Source: Austropuccinia psidii (lineage: Eukaryota; Basidiomycota; Pucciniomycetes; Pucciniales; Sphaerophragmiaceae). From it: 64,000 nucleotides of DNA. The DNA lies in assembly GCA_023105745.1 (NCBI GenBank), contig JALGQZ010000001.1:51583662-51647661 (forward strand). Direction: 5' to 3'. A program made the position numbers and the translations under genes. This document shows positions 31,782 to 44,395 of the stretch, in pieces (position 1 is the stretch's first letter; the number at the start of each line of letters is the position of its first letter). The notes below the pieces were generated by a model that made no database searches, was not told the DNA's origin, and saw only the letters and a program-made list of their open reading frames with translations.

Positions 31782-33206
31782 TGTCAGGTTGAGTCTATGA
31801 TAAAAGTAATATAATTGTATTTACAACTTTTAACTATGACTGTGACATGGTAAAAAGGATTTAAAATAGATTGATGAGGATTAAAGATGGTTTAATTTAA
31901 GAATAAAAGGGCTTTACTATATGAAATATAGTGGTGGTGAGTTCTGTTGAAAGCCGTGGGTGCAGCTTTACCTGTTGGATTACAATAATAAAGACTATAA
32001 TAATTCTAATATAAGAGTATACCTGATTATTTTCCAAGAGTATAACTGTTTTTGACAGTTGTACTACGTAGGGATTCAAGGGCAGGATGAGGAAAGCAAT
32101 TCTGGTTGTGAAAAGCCTCCTTCTTATCCTGAAATGGGGTGGAAAGGGTGCTAGACCTTTCCATGTGGAGGAAGTGAAGATTTTTCACTCTCTGAGACAG
32201 GCTTGTGGTTTGGAAAGACCTGTATTAGCCTGTATTGGGATCAGATGTGGTTTTGGAACCACATCTGGGCAGTTTTCACCAATACAGGTTGAAAGGTTTC
32301 ATCTGGGGACCTCACAGCCTGATTCTGACGTGTATTATGCGTAGCATGCTGTATAGAGACTTTTTGGGACCGCAGTATTGACTGACATATGAGGTATTGA
32401 AGTCAAAACAATCTCCTTTGTCTATTTGACACCTCATAGTCATGATTATGGGATATTATCCCATGGTGAGGCTGCATATGACAGCAGGTGGGAATCTGAC
32501 CTTAAAACAGCTATCACTTTGTCAATTCTTGGAATATCAACGTCAAAATTGGTTCCATGTGTAGCCCTCTATGTGCTCTACACAATGGTACCTCATTTGG
32601 TATGGGTATAATTAAATATAGCAAGGTTATCCCATGTACAAGATTTTTGTACATTTGCATGGTTGAGGCAAAAAGCTGTATTGAGCTTATTTGCTCCATA
32701 ACTTTTGTTCTAGTTGATCTATTCAGAAATGGATGAAATCATCATATAGACCTGATTTTGCTCTTTCCAAAAAGACCCCACTTTAGGTATCTCATGCTAA
32801 CACTGCAAAAGGTAGATGAGAGGTGAATGCTTTGTTTACCCTTATTTGGCCTGAATTTGGCCATAACTCAAGTAATACTGGTGCTAGCTCAGTTTGGCTA
32901 GTACCATTGGATGGCACTGGATTAGAGCTTCATTTTGAATACCCATTTGATGGGGTTAAGCCTCTCCTTCTGGATTTTGGATGAGAGGTAAAAATTAAGG
33001 TTTATGCTCAGAAATAACTTTATTATTCTTTGTCCTATGGTGATGGGACTTATATCTTCAGAGAGGGGTAAGTTTCCTCTTTCTTCTGATAAATTTTAAG
33101 CTGATTTAGCTCAGCTCCATGCTCTGGTGGTATCTTGACTATACCATTGGTTTTATGGTATTTTGGCTCTCATGCTTGTGCTCTGGTTTTCAGTCACAGG
33201 CTGACA
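31782..33206 (-). repeat. 3' LTR of element B (1425 bp)
   Basis: Plus-strand ends TGTCAGGTTGAG and CACAGGCTGACA. Matches 40020-43203 (without its inserted solo LTR) and, in the other orientation, 50279-51701. Directly next to it, on the minus strand, is a purine tract AGAGGGAGGGTA at 33207-33218 that primes plus-strand synthesis. Confidence 0.92.
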
Positions 33207-33314
33207 TACCCTCCCTCTAAAAAAGGCTCATCATGGATGAGAATTTTCAGTCCTCCTAGAGGCCCCAAATCTCCTTAAATGAAGGTTCCCATCTGTTATG
33301 GCATCTTCTGCCAT

Positions 33315-34599
33315 TCATTTGTCTTTATCAGCTGTTTGGTTCTTGAATCTGACTAAATATTGTCTTTGATCCTTCCCATTAAGTCTGATCTTCCTGGCCC
33401 TGATGATCTTACTCAAAGGTCCTGGGGAGTCCTCTAATTCCACCATTTCTGGTGGTGTGAGGTTTGTCTTCCTGGAGGGGAATTTACCCTCTTCACTTTG
33501 GAAGTATGGCTTGACCAACCCCACTGGAAAGACTGGGTGTTTCCTGGAAAGCTCCTCTGTGAGCTTGACTTCCACTGCATTCTTGCCTACCAACTTAATG
33601 ATAGTGAAGGGCCCTACAAATGAGTCTCTCATCTCCTTGGGTCCTTTAAGATTGTTGAAGTTCAGTGTAAACACTAAAACCTTGTCCCCTTCCTTAAAGT
33701 CAGGTTCCATGTGTGTCTTGTCCCACCTCTTCTTATTATAATCTTTTGCCTCAGATATGCATTTAGCAGCTGTGTCACAAGCTCTCTTCCACATATCATG
33801 GAAGGCTTTGGCTGTGGGGTGGATGGTCAGGAGATTCTTCTTCAAGTGATCCACAGGCAACAAGGGATTCCACCCTTTCTCTACCAGTGCAGGTGTTTTT
33901 CCTGTGGTAGAGTGCTGACTTGTATTATAAGCCAGTTGGACAGCTGGTAGAAGGGTAACCCAGTCATGGGCATATCCCTCATGGTGCTTATATTCCATGC
34001 CATAGGCACAGAACCTCCCAAGGATGTCCTCCATTCTTTGGATTATCCTCTCAGCTAGGCCCTCTGTTTGTGGATGGTAACCTGTGGAAAGAGCATGCTT
34101 GGTGCCAAGCATGTCATACAAGTTGGTCAAAAATTCAGATGTGAATTTTGGGTTCCTATCACTAATGATGATCTTAGAGACTCCACAGGTAGATATGATG
34201 TTATTCCAAATAAAACAGAGTAGTATCCATGGCTGTGTCCTCCTTGTAGAATGGTGGACACCTCATGCTCTTGCTGAACCTATCAACTATGATCAAGCAG
34301 GCATTGTAGTTTTCTTTGCCTCCTGGGACAAGTCCTGTAACCCAGTTTATGTTGACGGTTTCCCATGGATGTTTGGGTTCTTCTATATGTTGAAGTAACC
34401 CATACTTCTTCCCATGTTTCCTATTTTCCTTTTGGAATCTTTCACAAGTGTTGATGTATTCACTTAACTCTTGTTCCCACTTGGGCCACCAAGCTGTGCT
34501 TGCTACTCTCTCCTTGGTCCAATCCTCACTCATGTGTCCCATATAGGGGCAGTCATGGCATTCCTGCAGGATCAGAGAGATGTGGTACCTATCTACCAC
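33315..34599 (-). pseudogene. Element B integrase
   Basis: Two frames (34599-34201 and 34130-33315) divided by a frameshift near 34190. The zinc region spans HISLILQECHDC to NTCERF; the last residue of the expected CxxC is Phe here and in element A. Catalytic residues are visible: D in [11 protein letters not shown] in [10 protein letters not shown] and E in [10 protein letters not shown]. The C-terminal part has [10 protein letters not shown], then a basic tail without a clear chromodomain. Integrase would insert element DNA into the chromosome; the shift makes it inactive. Confidence 0.85.
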
Positions 34600-34689
34600 T
34601 GTGAGTGCACTTTTGTGTTTTTCTCTGTGATAGAGCAGGCCATCTATAAGGAAGAACTGGTTATCCTTATAGGCCCTTAACCAGGGTTC

Positions 34690-35319
34690 TTACAGCTGGG
34701 ATTCCAGTTCTGGACTCCTGTACTTTTGTTGAAGGAGTTGTAGTAATATGCTACACTGTTTGTGTTTGGCATAAGACTTTAGTACTGCACTATAAAATTC
34801 ATTGTGCAGTTCTGAGGAGCTTAACCCCAATATAGGAGTTTCTGTTTCCTCTGAATCAGTGTTTCCACTGTCAAGGGTACCACTTTCTGGTGCCCATTCA
34901 GGAAATCTGAAGTTCTTCCTCCTATCTATTTCCATGAAATGGATAGGGATCTTGGCTGCAACTTCAGGGTCATAAACTGGATTGCTCTTGACATTATCCA
35001 GTGGCCATCTGCTAAGGCCATCTGCATTGGTATGACTTTTACCTTCTTTGTATATGATGGTCATGTTCCCTCTATACTCCTGGATGGCTGTTTGCCATCT
35101 CAGCATGTGTCTATTTGTAGTCTTCATGTTTGGTAAAGACTTCAAGGCTGTGCAGTCTGTGTAGACTTCAAAGACTGCACCCTTGAGATAATAATAGAGT
35201 TTTTCTAGAGCCCAGACTAGACATAGACACTCAGTCTGGGTAGCCCCATACCTGGCTTCTGAATCTTTTAGTTTCCTGGAGATGTAACATATTACTCCCT
35301 CTCTTGGTTCACCATGCAC
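34690..35319 (-). pseudogene. Element B RNase H and connection
   Basis: The frame reads [16 protein letters not shown] (RNase H start), [11 protein letters not shown] with the acidic residue, then [11 protein letters not shown] at its end. It then enters the linker to integrase with many acidic residues. It is separated from RT by a one-base insertion near 35385 (PDF followed by stops, where element A reads PDFNLPFKL). Confidence 0.83.
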
Positions 35320-35391
35320 TATTTGTCTTTGGTGAAGGGCTTCTCCTAGGCCTTGGATACATGCTGCATCTATATATAACTTGAATCATAG

Positions 35392-36285
35392 TTAAAAGTC
35401 AGGCAAGATGAGTACAAATGCATTTGTGAGTTCATGTTTGATCCTATCGTATGCATCCCTTCTTTCCTTGGTAATTTCAAAAACTACATCTTTTGAACAC
35501 AACTTGTATATGCTACTAGTTATGTGGGCAAGATTCTTGATGTGGTTTCTATAGTAGCTAGCAAGCCCAAGGAAAGATTGCATCTCTTTGATGCTCTTTG
35601 CTACTGGCTTTTGCAGAACTGCTGCTACTTTGTTCTGGTCAATTGCCAGACTAAGACCTGAGACTTTATGTCCTAGAGCTAGTAGCTCTTGTTGGCCGAA
35701 ATTACCATTTGTTAGTGAAATCTTCAGATTAATGGGTGTACATTTACTTAGCACTCTGTCTATGTATTGTACATGGTCTTCCCATGTCTCTGAGTATATA
35801 ATGATATCATCAATATATACCACCATTCAGCCTTCCAATATTTCTTCTTGAAATATTGTGTCCATAATCCTTTGGAAGTGGGCTGGTGCATTTTTGATTC
35901 CAAATGGCATCCTGGTGTACTCATATATGCCCATATGGCATATTATTCTGAGTAATTTCATGGAGTTTGGTTCAACTCCATTTTGGTTGAAGCATTTCAT
36001 ACAATCCATCTTTGTTATGTATTTGGCTTTTGCCAGTTTATCCAAGGCATGAGGTATCCTGGGTATAGGGTACCTGTCTGCTTTAGTGTAGTTATTCAGA
36101 GCTCTGAAGTCTCCACAAAGTCGAGACTTGCCATCATTCCAGGTGATTAGGACAGGAGTGGTTATTTCCACTATTTCATTATGTCCAATCTTTCTGATTA
36201 AATCCATTTCCAGGAGTTTATTGATATTTTTCTCAATTTCTTTCCTGGTTTCCAGACTTTCTGGGTTAAGAGGTCGCTTGAGCAT
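35392..36285 (-). pseudogene. Element B reverse transcriptase
   Basis: Contains LITWNDGKSRLCGDFRALNN, ITKMDCMKCFNQNG, MPFGIKNAPAHFQ and an intact MVVYIDDIIIY palm motif, then the thumb (MQSFLGLASYYRNHI). A stop near 35828 replaces the Trp codon that element A keeps as EGWMVV (TGG to TGA). Otherwise the fold is complete. RT copies element RNA to DNA in cytoplasmic particles. Confidence 0.87.
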
Positions 36286-36345
36286 GGGTGGATAAGGTCT
36301 TTCAACATACAGATTTAGTTGTATATCATGGCCTCTAATCTTTTC

Positions 36346-36960
36346 TCATGGTTCTTCACCAATTGCAAATGCTGGTCTGTTCTTTCTCAGCATCTTTGGT
36401 AAACTTAGTTTTTGTTTACTGGTGAGGGTAGTGCTAAACTGTCCCTCCCTGAATTCATTCAGAAGTTCTTCTAGTGGATCTTGAGAAGATATATTGTATA
36501 TATCAAGTGAAAATTTCTTTTCCTTGTTGGTACCAATGGTAATGTGCCTATTTTTACTGTTGTAAATATCAATGCCATACATCCTCTGTAAGTCTGCTCC
36601 CAGGAAGAACCTTTGTATGTGGGCATCATCAAGCACTACAAACTCTAGATTGAGTCTGATATTACCCTTCCTGTGGGGTATAATTATCTCTTTGATAATT
36701 TTACCAATGGAGGCCATCTTCCCTGAGGCACTTTTAAAGTTCTTTGCCTTGGTGGGCAAGAGCTGTTTTTCCCAATTTGGGAAATGGTTATCCAGATAAT
36801 TTCTGGCCACTATGGAGCAGTGTGCCCCACTATTAATGATCAATGGATGTTGAGCATTGTCAATAAAGACAGTCATTTTGGTGGCTGTTCCATGTATATA
36901 TGCCATTCCTTTGGTTGGTGTAACCAGGAATGTTTGTGCATCTTGTGTGTGTTTGCACAA
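36346..36960 (-). pseudogene. Element B protease, catalytic Asp lost
   Basis: The active-site segment reads PLIINSGAHCSIV, where element A at 46640-46670 has IIDSGAH; aspartate to asparagine abolishes an aspartic protease. Around it are the flap-like and hydrophobic segments LGADLQRMYGIDIYN. A stop at about 36345 (TGA) separates it from RT. In the family this domain cleaves Gag-Pol. Confidence 0.82.
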
Positions 36961-36978
36961 GTTTTTATTGGCAGTATC

Positions 36979-38562
36979 CTATGGCATGCCTGCTTCCAAC
37001 TGTATGTCCTGAATTTCTAGTGGGGTTTCCTCTTGGTATTCTACTAGAAATTCTTCTCTTGGGTCTTGGCCATCATCAGATGGTTCTCTGATGGCATCAC
37101 CCATGGGGTCTGATTCATAATACTTTGTTTGGGATTCTTCCTCTGGGAATTTCTCAATGGCATAGAGTTTTTTGTTTGCCTTTGGACAGTTGTTGGCATA
37201 GTGGTCTGTTGAACCACAATTGTGACAAGAATTCTTCTTCTTTGTCACTTCTGCCACCCTTTCTCTGGTTTTGTCTTTAAAGTCCATCCTGAAAGGTTGT
37301 TTCTCTTTGAAACCACTGCTCTTATATGGGGTGAATTTCCCTATATTAGTTCTTTTCCTTATGTCTTGTAAGGTATTAGCAATGTCATCTAGAGTGCAAT
37401 TTTGGTTGCATCTGAATTTTACTGCATGCTCTAGCTCTCCTGGCAGTTGTATCAGAAGTTTGTGATTCCTCATTTGGATTTTCATCTGAAGGTCAATGGC
37501 TTTGAGTCTTTTAGACTGTCTAAGACACCACTCATATGGATCTTTGTCCACAGAGTATTTTTCATTGTCAAATGACATGGTCTTTTGCCATATCCAAGTA
37601 CCATTACTGTACATTTGGATGATTTGACTCTTCCACCATGGCCAATTTCTTCTGCCATCAATTTCTTTCATTTCTGTGTACCATATACTAGCATGACCTT
37701 TAAATGCTGTATTCAGTCTAGCAGTAATCCAGTAGTCTGATATGCTTGGTACATCAATGAAGAGCCCATCAATATAATCTATGAGTTCCATATGATCATA
37801 TTCTCCTGTTCCAGAGAATTTGGGCCAGCTTGAGGCCTCAGGAAGCTGTTTCAAGGCTTCCTTCTCTGAATAAGACATGCCATCTTCATCCTGGTATTGT
37901 GATAAAAATCTTGCCTTATTCATCAAAATGGCATCTGGTTTGATGTCATCTGGTTGATATGGATTTTCCATAACTTGGCCTTGTGGTTGGGGCTTCAAGT
38001 TATGGTAGACATTAAACAATTTTTTTATGTCTTGATCCAGACAATCCCTGTCCCTTCTGCTGTGGTGTTGTTCTTCAAAGACTAGATTCAGCCTTTTGTT
38101 GGTTTCTTCAGAGGCTTTGCTCAATTGAGCATGTTCTTCTTGAATATTTTTAATTATTTCATCCATGGAGGCTGTTAATTTCTTCATCCTCTCATGGCTT
38201 GCTTCAAGTTCTGCAAACTATTTTGCAGATTGCTCAGCATGTTGGGACATTTGTAACCACAAAGTATCACTGTTGATGTTACTCTCAGATGTGACAATGT
38301 TATGTTCAGTCTGAGTGGGGGTAATGTTTCTATTACTAGGACTACTGATTCTAGAGTGGTTTACAACTACTTCTGGTTCTTGTGCACTTCTTCCACCAAA
38401 TCCAACACCTTCTGGATCATGGGGTCTGATTCTTTCTGCCTTTGGCTGAAAGAGGTCTTGTTTTTCCCCTTGTATCCTTTTCTTCTCCTGGAAACCTCTG
38501 GAATTGTGAAGAGTGGTGACTCTTGGCATTGATATGTTGGTGTCTGAATGGTGTGAAGCCAC
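36979..38562 (-). pseudogene. Element B Gag (capsid and nucleocapsid)
   Basis: The 402-codon frame 38187-36979 is the longest Gag piece in the window. It has a coiled-coil start (KLTASMDEIIKN, KASEETNKRLNLVF), a capsid with SEKEALKQLPEASSWPKFSG and YEWCLRQSKRL, and a CCHC knuckle CHNCGSTDHYANNC (near 37225-37180). It ends just before the protease. An earlier piece at 38562-38218 carries the preceding segment, cut off by a TAG near 38217. This copy shows what element A should read across its insertion site (KIQMRNHKLL). Confidence 0.88.
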
Positions 38563-39099
38563 TGGAGAGCTGATTTGGCCTGCTCCTTGTGAACCTGAAG
38601 GAATCTGAGTAGGCCCTGTCTGGGTTAGCCATTCTTCTATAGCTTGGATAGTGGCTCGATTCTCCCTTATCCTCTGTGCCCTTGCCTCCAGGATTCTGAA
38701 CTACCTGGTAGGATTCCAACCTTTGGTGATTATCATAAGGTCTTTGAAGTCTATCCCTTTGAGACAGATCTTTTGGAAACTTTCTCCAAGTTCTTCCCAG
38801 TGAGATGCCAGGTTGAACCTCTTGTTGTCCATGCTCCATTGGAATAGGTCCTTGAGGAGTTGGTGGAGCTGAAGAACTTGATCCATGTCTTTCCAGTCCT
38901 CTTGTTTGAGGTCTCCATTGAATTTGAGTGTGAATGGCAGGGTTGATATTATCTCCCTCATTGTTTTGCCATCCACTAGTGTGTCCAAGGTGTCCTCTTT
39001 CAGGTCTTCTGGTTCTGGACAAACCTTCTCTGTCCTCTGGCTGGTTCCTTTGGAAGCCAAGATCTCTGAGGTGTACAGGTGACATGTTAGTGTTTGCAA
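38417..39099 (-). CDS. Two overlapping N-terminal gag frames of element B
   Basis: Frame one, 39099-38701, holds the DGKTMREIISTLPF and HWEELGESFQ segments; frame two, 39085-38417, starts SPVHLRDLGFQRNQ and runs 222 codons. Both correspond to overlapping frames at 756-1416 of element A. The first resembles folded protein; the second is rich in Arg, Gly, Ser and Gln. Which is translated, or whether both are, cannot be decided here. Confidence 0.5.
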
Positions 39100-39129
39100 G
39101 CAGTCAAAAGCTTTATGTTATTAGGGTAT

Positions 39130-40019
39130 TTACCTTTGACTGTGCCTTGTACAAATTTTTTGTCTGCTGATTTGGGCAATTTACCTTTAGAGGTTACAAC
39201 TGGGTTAATTATAGTAATTTTCCCTGTACAAGTGATCAAGGTTGGTTTACCTTGTATTGAAGCAGAATTTCATGGTTTTCTACTCTTCTGTGTGGCAATG
39301 GGTGTCCACTTCTTTGCTGTTATCAGGCCTTCACTGTGCCTCTTTCTTTTGCCTTTGCTGCCTTCTGGTTCTGAGGGTGTCACTGGTGTGTTGACCTGTG
39401 ACTGGCTTTCTAGTGGTATGAAGTTATCTTCCACTGAAATAAAACAGGAAAAAGAGGGCTTAATGTGAGTTAAGACTTCTTAAAATGCTATTTGCACGTC
39501 TAAGAATGGCCTTTGCGCTTGTATATTACTACAATATGCCCTTGTACAATGACAGTGTAATTGAATGAACAATTTCACGTCAGAAATACAGCTTACTGAT
39601 ATTTGGTATCGTGCTGTTTGTATACAAATATCCCACAGAATAACTTGTAATTAGCAAGTATAAACTGTCAAAAAGTGGTATGTAAGAGGGTAATTGAGTT
39701 AACAATCTGCCCAACCACGCCTCAACTGTTGGTTTATCAGTATGAGGTGTCTTAATTTAATTAGAAATTAAGACTGTATTAATGGCTGAAAAGTGTTTTT
39801 ATATACAAAACACACCAAGAATAAGCGTCTTGTGGTTATTAGCCACGTGAGAAGTACTCTTTTTGAATATGAGTATAGAGATAAATATATAAGAAATATA
39901 TATTTTAAGGAATAATTACGCCTAAAAAGATAAAACAAGTGTCAGAAAATAAAGAAAATAAGTAAAAAACTCCCTTATAAGGTCCAAATTGGTCAAAAAA
40001 CACAGCCACACCCCCAAAG
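39130..40019 (-). other. 5' leader of element B with the conserved upstream frame
   Basis: From about 39440 to 39130 the minus strand encodes the counterpart of the frame at 375-737. The remaining 570 bp up to the LTR have no protein-like frame, and I cannot identify a tRNA primer-binding site next to the LTR (the first minus-strand bases are TCTTTGGGGGTGTGG). Confidence 0.55.
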
Positions 40020-43000
40020 AGTCAGGTTGAGTCTATGATAAAAGTAAGATAATTGTATTTAAAACTTTTAACTATGACTGTGACATGGTAAAAAGGATTT
40101 AAAATAGATTTCTGAGGATTAAAGATGGTTTAATTTAAGAATCAAAGGTCTTTACTATATTAAATATAGTGGTGGTGAGCGGTGTTGAAAGCCCTGGGTG
40201 TAGCTTTACCCATTGGATTACAATAATAAAGACCACAATACTTCTAAATTAAGAGTATACCTGATTATTTTCCAAGAGTATAACTGTTTTTGACAGTTGT
40301 ACTATGTAGGAACTCAAGAGCAGGATGAGGAAAGCAATTCTGGCTGTGAAAAGCCTCCTTTTTATCCTGAAATGGTGTGGAAAGGGTGCTAGACCTTTCC
40401 ACGTAGAGGAAGTGAAGATTTTTCACTCTCTGAGACAGGCTTGTGGTTTGCAAAGACCTGTATTAGCCTGTATTGGGCTCAGATGTGGTTTTGGAACCAC
40501 ATCTGGGCAGTTTTCACCAATACAGGGTGAAATGTTTCATCTGGGGACCTCACAGCCTGATTCTGATATGTATGATGCGTAGAATGCTGTATAGAAACTG
40601 TATAGGACCCCAGTATTGACTGAAATATGAGGTATTGAAGTAAAAACAAGCTCCTTTGTCTATTTGACACCTCATATTCATGATTATGAGATATTATCCC
40701 ATGTTGAGGCTGTATATGACAGCAGGTGGGTATCTAACCTTAAAACAGCCATATGTTTCTCAATTCTTGAGATATCAACCTCAAGATTTGTTCGGTGTGT
40801 AGCCCTGTATGTGCTCTACACAATGGTTTGTCATTTGATATGGCTATAACTAAATATGGCAAAGTTATCCCATGTACAAGATTGTCACAGGGGCTCTTGG
40901 AAGAAGAGGGCCTGGCACTCAGGAATCAAGAACTCACTTGGAGGGCTCCAAAGATAAAGAATAATAAGAATGAATTTCTTTAAGAAGAATAAAGGGGAAA
41001 ACAAGTATTCCAAAAGATGAGATAAGAAAAGATGAAGCCAATGGCCAAGGATAATAAAGAAGCCAAAAGCCAAGAAGCCAACCAAGTGAATCCTCAATTC
41101 ACTGTTTCAACCTGCCAGAAAAGGAAATGGAATTAGTATAAGGATATGACCACCAATATCCACTGGACAGGCGAGGAAATAAAAGAAAAGGGTGCTGAAT
41201 GACTGACTTAAGATTATCAGTATTAACTTTAATAAGGTAAAAGAAAATAAGGATAAAATTAAATCCACTATATTAATTAACTGGGGAAAAAGTCCCCAGG
41301 TGCTGAAAAGGTGGCCAGTATATGTGAAAAGCTGAAAGGTTGATCCTGGAAGGTGGATCAATGACTGTATTGTCCGAATCGGGAAATACAGTTCTGGCCA
41401 TCTTGAAATTTGAACCGTGTGATGGAATTCCCACAGTGGAATAAGAAGTGGCCCAATTGGGCCAAGGCCATACAGGTTGATTGAATAAGGCCTGTACGGA
41501 TGAATTGGGTTGTCCAAGGAGTATTGAATACTTGATGTCTTGACAACTGATTGAATTTGTAATACCTCTTGAGAATTGATCTTAGAATAATCCTGAATGA
41601 ATTGTACCAACCCAACTCCTGCAGATACAGGTGGTTGGGATCCTTGAATGATCTTCTGAATTACCGCCATGGATTGCCAGACTGATAAGCTGAAAAGTCC
41701 TCCTTCGAAATGGGCGTTGGAATTATGGACCTTGAAATAGTAAGGTGGAAATGGGTCCTGAAAACGTCACCATTGGATTGCTGAGTAAAAATGGTGCATA
41801 ATGGTATATAATACCATATATGCTCCACACCTGCAATCTTGAGTACGGAGTACATGAAGGAAAGGGAAGAATTCCCCTTAAGTTGAGGGAACTGCTTGTT
41901 GAGATGATTTGGTGGCCTCTGGTGGTTGCCAGAGGCCATGGCAGTAAAGTTGGTCCATGGTGGTCCAGGGCCAAAAATGGGTCCTACGGGATTTGTGGCC
42001 AAAAATGGATCCAAGGTGTTTTTGGTCCAAATTGGGTCCAAGGGATTGGTGGCCAAAAAATGGCTCAGGTGGGCCCAATTGTGGTTTGGGACCCACCTGG
42101 CCTTGGGGGCTAGGTGGCTGCCCCCTTTGGCCCCTTTTGGCCTCATTGGATTAGGCCAAAAGGGGCCTAACCCGCCTACGGACCGCGGACCGCGGACTGC
42201 GTATTACGGCCCGCGGACCGTAGAAGCCGTGGGGGGCCTAAATGGCCCAAAAAGGCCATTTAGGCCAAAACCCCCATAATGAAAGGGGTGGCCAGGAAAC
42301 CAAGGAAGGTGGCCATGGGGCCTGGAAGCCCCTGGAAGACAAAGGGACCCCCCAGGCCCAAAAACAGTGATGGAGGCCTGGGGGTTGGTGAGGTGGAAAT
42401 TGGCCAAGAGGGCCAATGACGCAGGATATGGCCTGAGGCCATAAAGGATGATGGGGGCCATCAGTGGCCAATGGAATGGGTTATGGCATAAGAGCCATGG
42501 AACACCCAAAAGGGGTCAATTGGCCATAATTGATATGACATGGCCAATTGGCCCCAACTTGGCTCCAGGTTGGATTGCCGCCGCCATCAAGGAGGAGGGT
42601 CAAAATACGTGGTTGTGACAAAGATTTTTGTACATTGGCGTGGTTTAGGAAAAAAGCTGTATTGAGCTTATTTGCTCCATAACTTTTGTTCTAGTTGAGC
42701 TATGGAGAAATGGATGACACCATCAGATATCCCTGATTGTGCTCTTTCAAAAAAGACCCCACTTTAGGTATCTCACGCTAAAAATGCAAAGGTGAGATGA
42801 GAGGTGAATGTTGTGTTCACCCTTATTTGGCCTGAATTTGGCCATAACTCAAGTAATACTGGTGCTATCTCAGCTTGGCTAGTACCATTGGGTGGCACTG
42901 GCTTAGAGGTTCATTTTGAATACCCATTTGATAGGGTTAAGCCTCTCCTTCTGGATTTTAGATGAGAGGTGAAAATTAACGTTTATGCTCAGAAATAACT

Positions 43001-43203
43001 TTTAGCAGGAACAACTTTCTTATTCTTTGTCCTATGGTGATGAGACTTATATTTTCAAAAAGGGGTGAGTTTCCTCTTTCCTTTGATACCTTTTGAGCTG
43101 ATTTGGCTCAGCTCCATGTTTTGGTGGTATCCTGGCTATACCATTGGTTTTATGGTATTTTGGCTGTCATGCTTGTGCTCTGGTTTTGAGTCACAGGCTG
43201 ACA
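40020..43203 (-). repeat. 5' LTR of element B, interrupted
   Basis: Matches the 3' LTR at 31782-33206 along both flanks of the insert at 40883-42620. Without it, the LTR is about 1446 bp. Its inner end reads AGTCAGG instead of TGTCAGG. A short extra segment (AGCAGGAACAAC) near 43001 is missing in the 3' LTR. Confidence 0.9.
40883..42620 (-). mobile_element. Solo E1-type LTR in the 5' LTR of B
   Basis: 1738 bp beginning TGTCACAGGGGC and ending GGTTGTGACA on the plus strand, flanked by the 5-bp duplication AAGAT (40878-40882 and 42621-42625). It is the innermost insertion of the nest (A, E1, B, this). It is a little longer than the E1 LTRs because of repeated GGTCC/TTGGTCC segments near 41950-42070. 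Confidence 0.93.
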
Positions 43204-43688
43204 TCTGGAAACTTCAGAAGATGCAGCTTCTTGAAGATTGGCCATAATTTGGGTAATTTGCTGCACGATGGCCAATAAGGATGGTTCAGTCTGGTGGGAG
43301 ACAGGCTGATCACACTGGCCTAGAGTTGGTCCTCTGGTGCCTTCAGATGCTCCGACAGGAGCAGGAACAGCCTCAGTGCCATCAGACTCTTCCTCTTACA
43401 CATAATTCTTGTCCTCCTACCACCATCATCTGGACCTCTAAAAGTAGTCCTTGACATGCCTGGAAAACTGCCAACTACTCCTGAAAAAGAATTTGATCTT
43501 CTTGACACTCTTCCTTCCTTCCTGGATGGTGCTGCTCCCTCCTTGATTGGTCCTCTGTCAAATTGGGCCTTCAGTGGTGGAACTGCTGGGGTCCCATAAA
43601 GAGGAGCTCTTGGAGTGGGAGTGAGAACGGCCTGAGCTCGGGCCTGAGATCTTGTCTGTCTTGCAGGAGGCAAATGTTGGAGTGGCAT
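43204..43688 (-). pseudogene. E1 Gag N-terminus
   Basis: Starts MPLQHLPPARQTRSQ at 43688, the same start as in element F at 57760. After about 90 codons a frameshift leads out of frame (stop at 43320), while the homologous frame continues to MANLQEAASSEVSR at 43204 and then on to 31781. The basic, Pro-rich N-terminus is typical of this family. Element B cuts it within the codons for Ser-Arg. Confidence 0.85.
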
Positions 43689-44395
43689 GATTGAATAAAA
43701 ATAAAATTAAATGAAAATAATCAAAATGTGAATAACAACTTGAGGCCAAACAAAAATGCTCTTGAAGATCAAATCAAATCAAATCTTGAGCAAAAATCAA
43801 TAAGAAATGAATCAAAATCAATCAATCAATCAAAATCAAATGTAAAATCAATTCAAAATCAAACTCTTGCAAAGAATCAATCAATCAAAATGAATTCTTG
43901 AGGCAAATCAATTTATGTCAAAATTCTTGATGTGAACAATCAGCAAAATCAATCAAATCTTCAGGTCAATCAATTATCTTGAGGTCAATGTCAATTTATG
44001 TCAAATAAATCAGTCAAAATCAAAATCAAGTGAAATATTCTTGAAAAATCAAAATTCTTGAAGAACAGATCAAATGTGAATCTTGGTGTGAAGGAGTGTC
44101 TGAATGATAATAAAGATCAATTTGAATTTCAAAAATGGGGGCCTGAATACAAAGGATTTGATGGATTGAATGAAGATTAAAATGAGATAAGATTTCAAAA
44201 AAGAGAAACAAAAGATAAATTTGGGGTCAGCTTTCAATTTTCAGAATGACAAATGAATGAGAGAAAATTGAGAGGTGACGAAGAATCATAAGATCATAAA
44301 AAGTTAAAGAGTCATAATTCTTGATGAAGTGAAATGAATGAATTAAAATATAAGAATGGATGAACAGAAGAAAAATTATGATTTAATTAAGATAA
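43689..44395 (-). other. 5' leader of E1, AATCAATC-rich
   Basis: About 700 bp with many degenerate copies of AATCAATCAAA and TCTTGA. Element F has a similar leader at 57770-58474. No recognisable tRNA primer site follows the LTR. No gene is supported. Confidence 0.6.

Larger units (their letters stand above)
31782..43203 (-). mobile_element. Family-A Ty3/Gypsy element B, full length but mutated
   Basis: Bounded by two LTRs with TGTCAG...CTGACA termini and flanked by the 5-bp duplication TCTGG (31777-31781 and 43204-43208), in the E1 gag at codons SEVSR-PPAF. Order on the minus strand: 5' LTR, leader, upstream frame, overlapping gag frames, CCHC knuckle, protease, RT, RNase H, integrase, purine tract, 3' LTR. 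Length 11.4 kb includes a 1.7-kb solo LTR in the 5' LTR. Open frames are long, but stops and shifts separate protease, RT, RNase H and integrase. It is younger than E1, which it interrupts. Confidence 0.93.
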
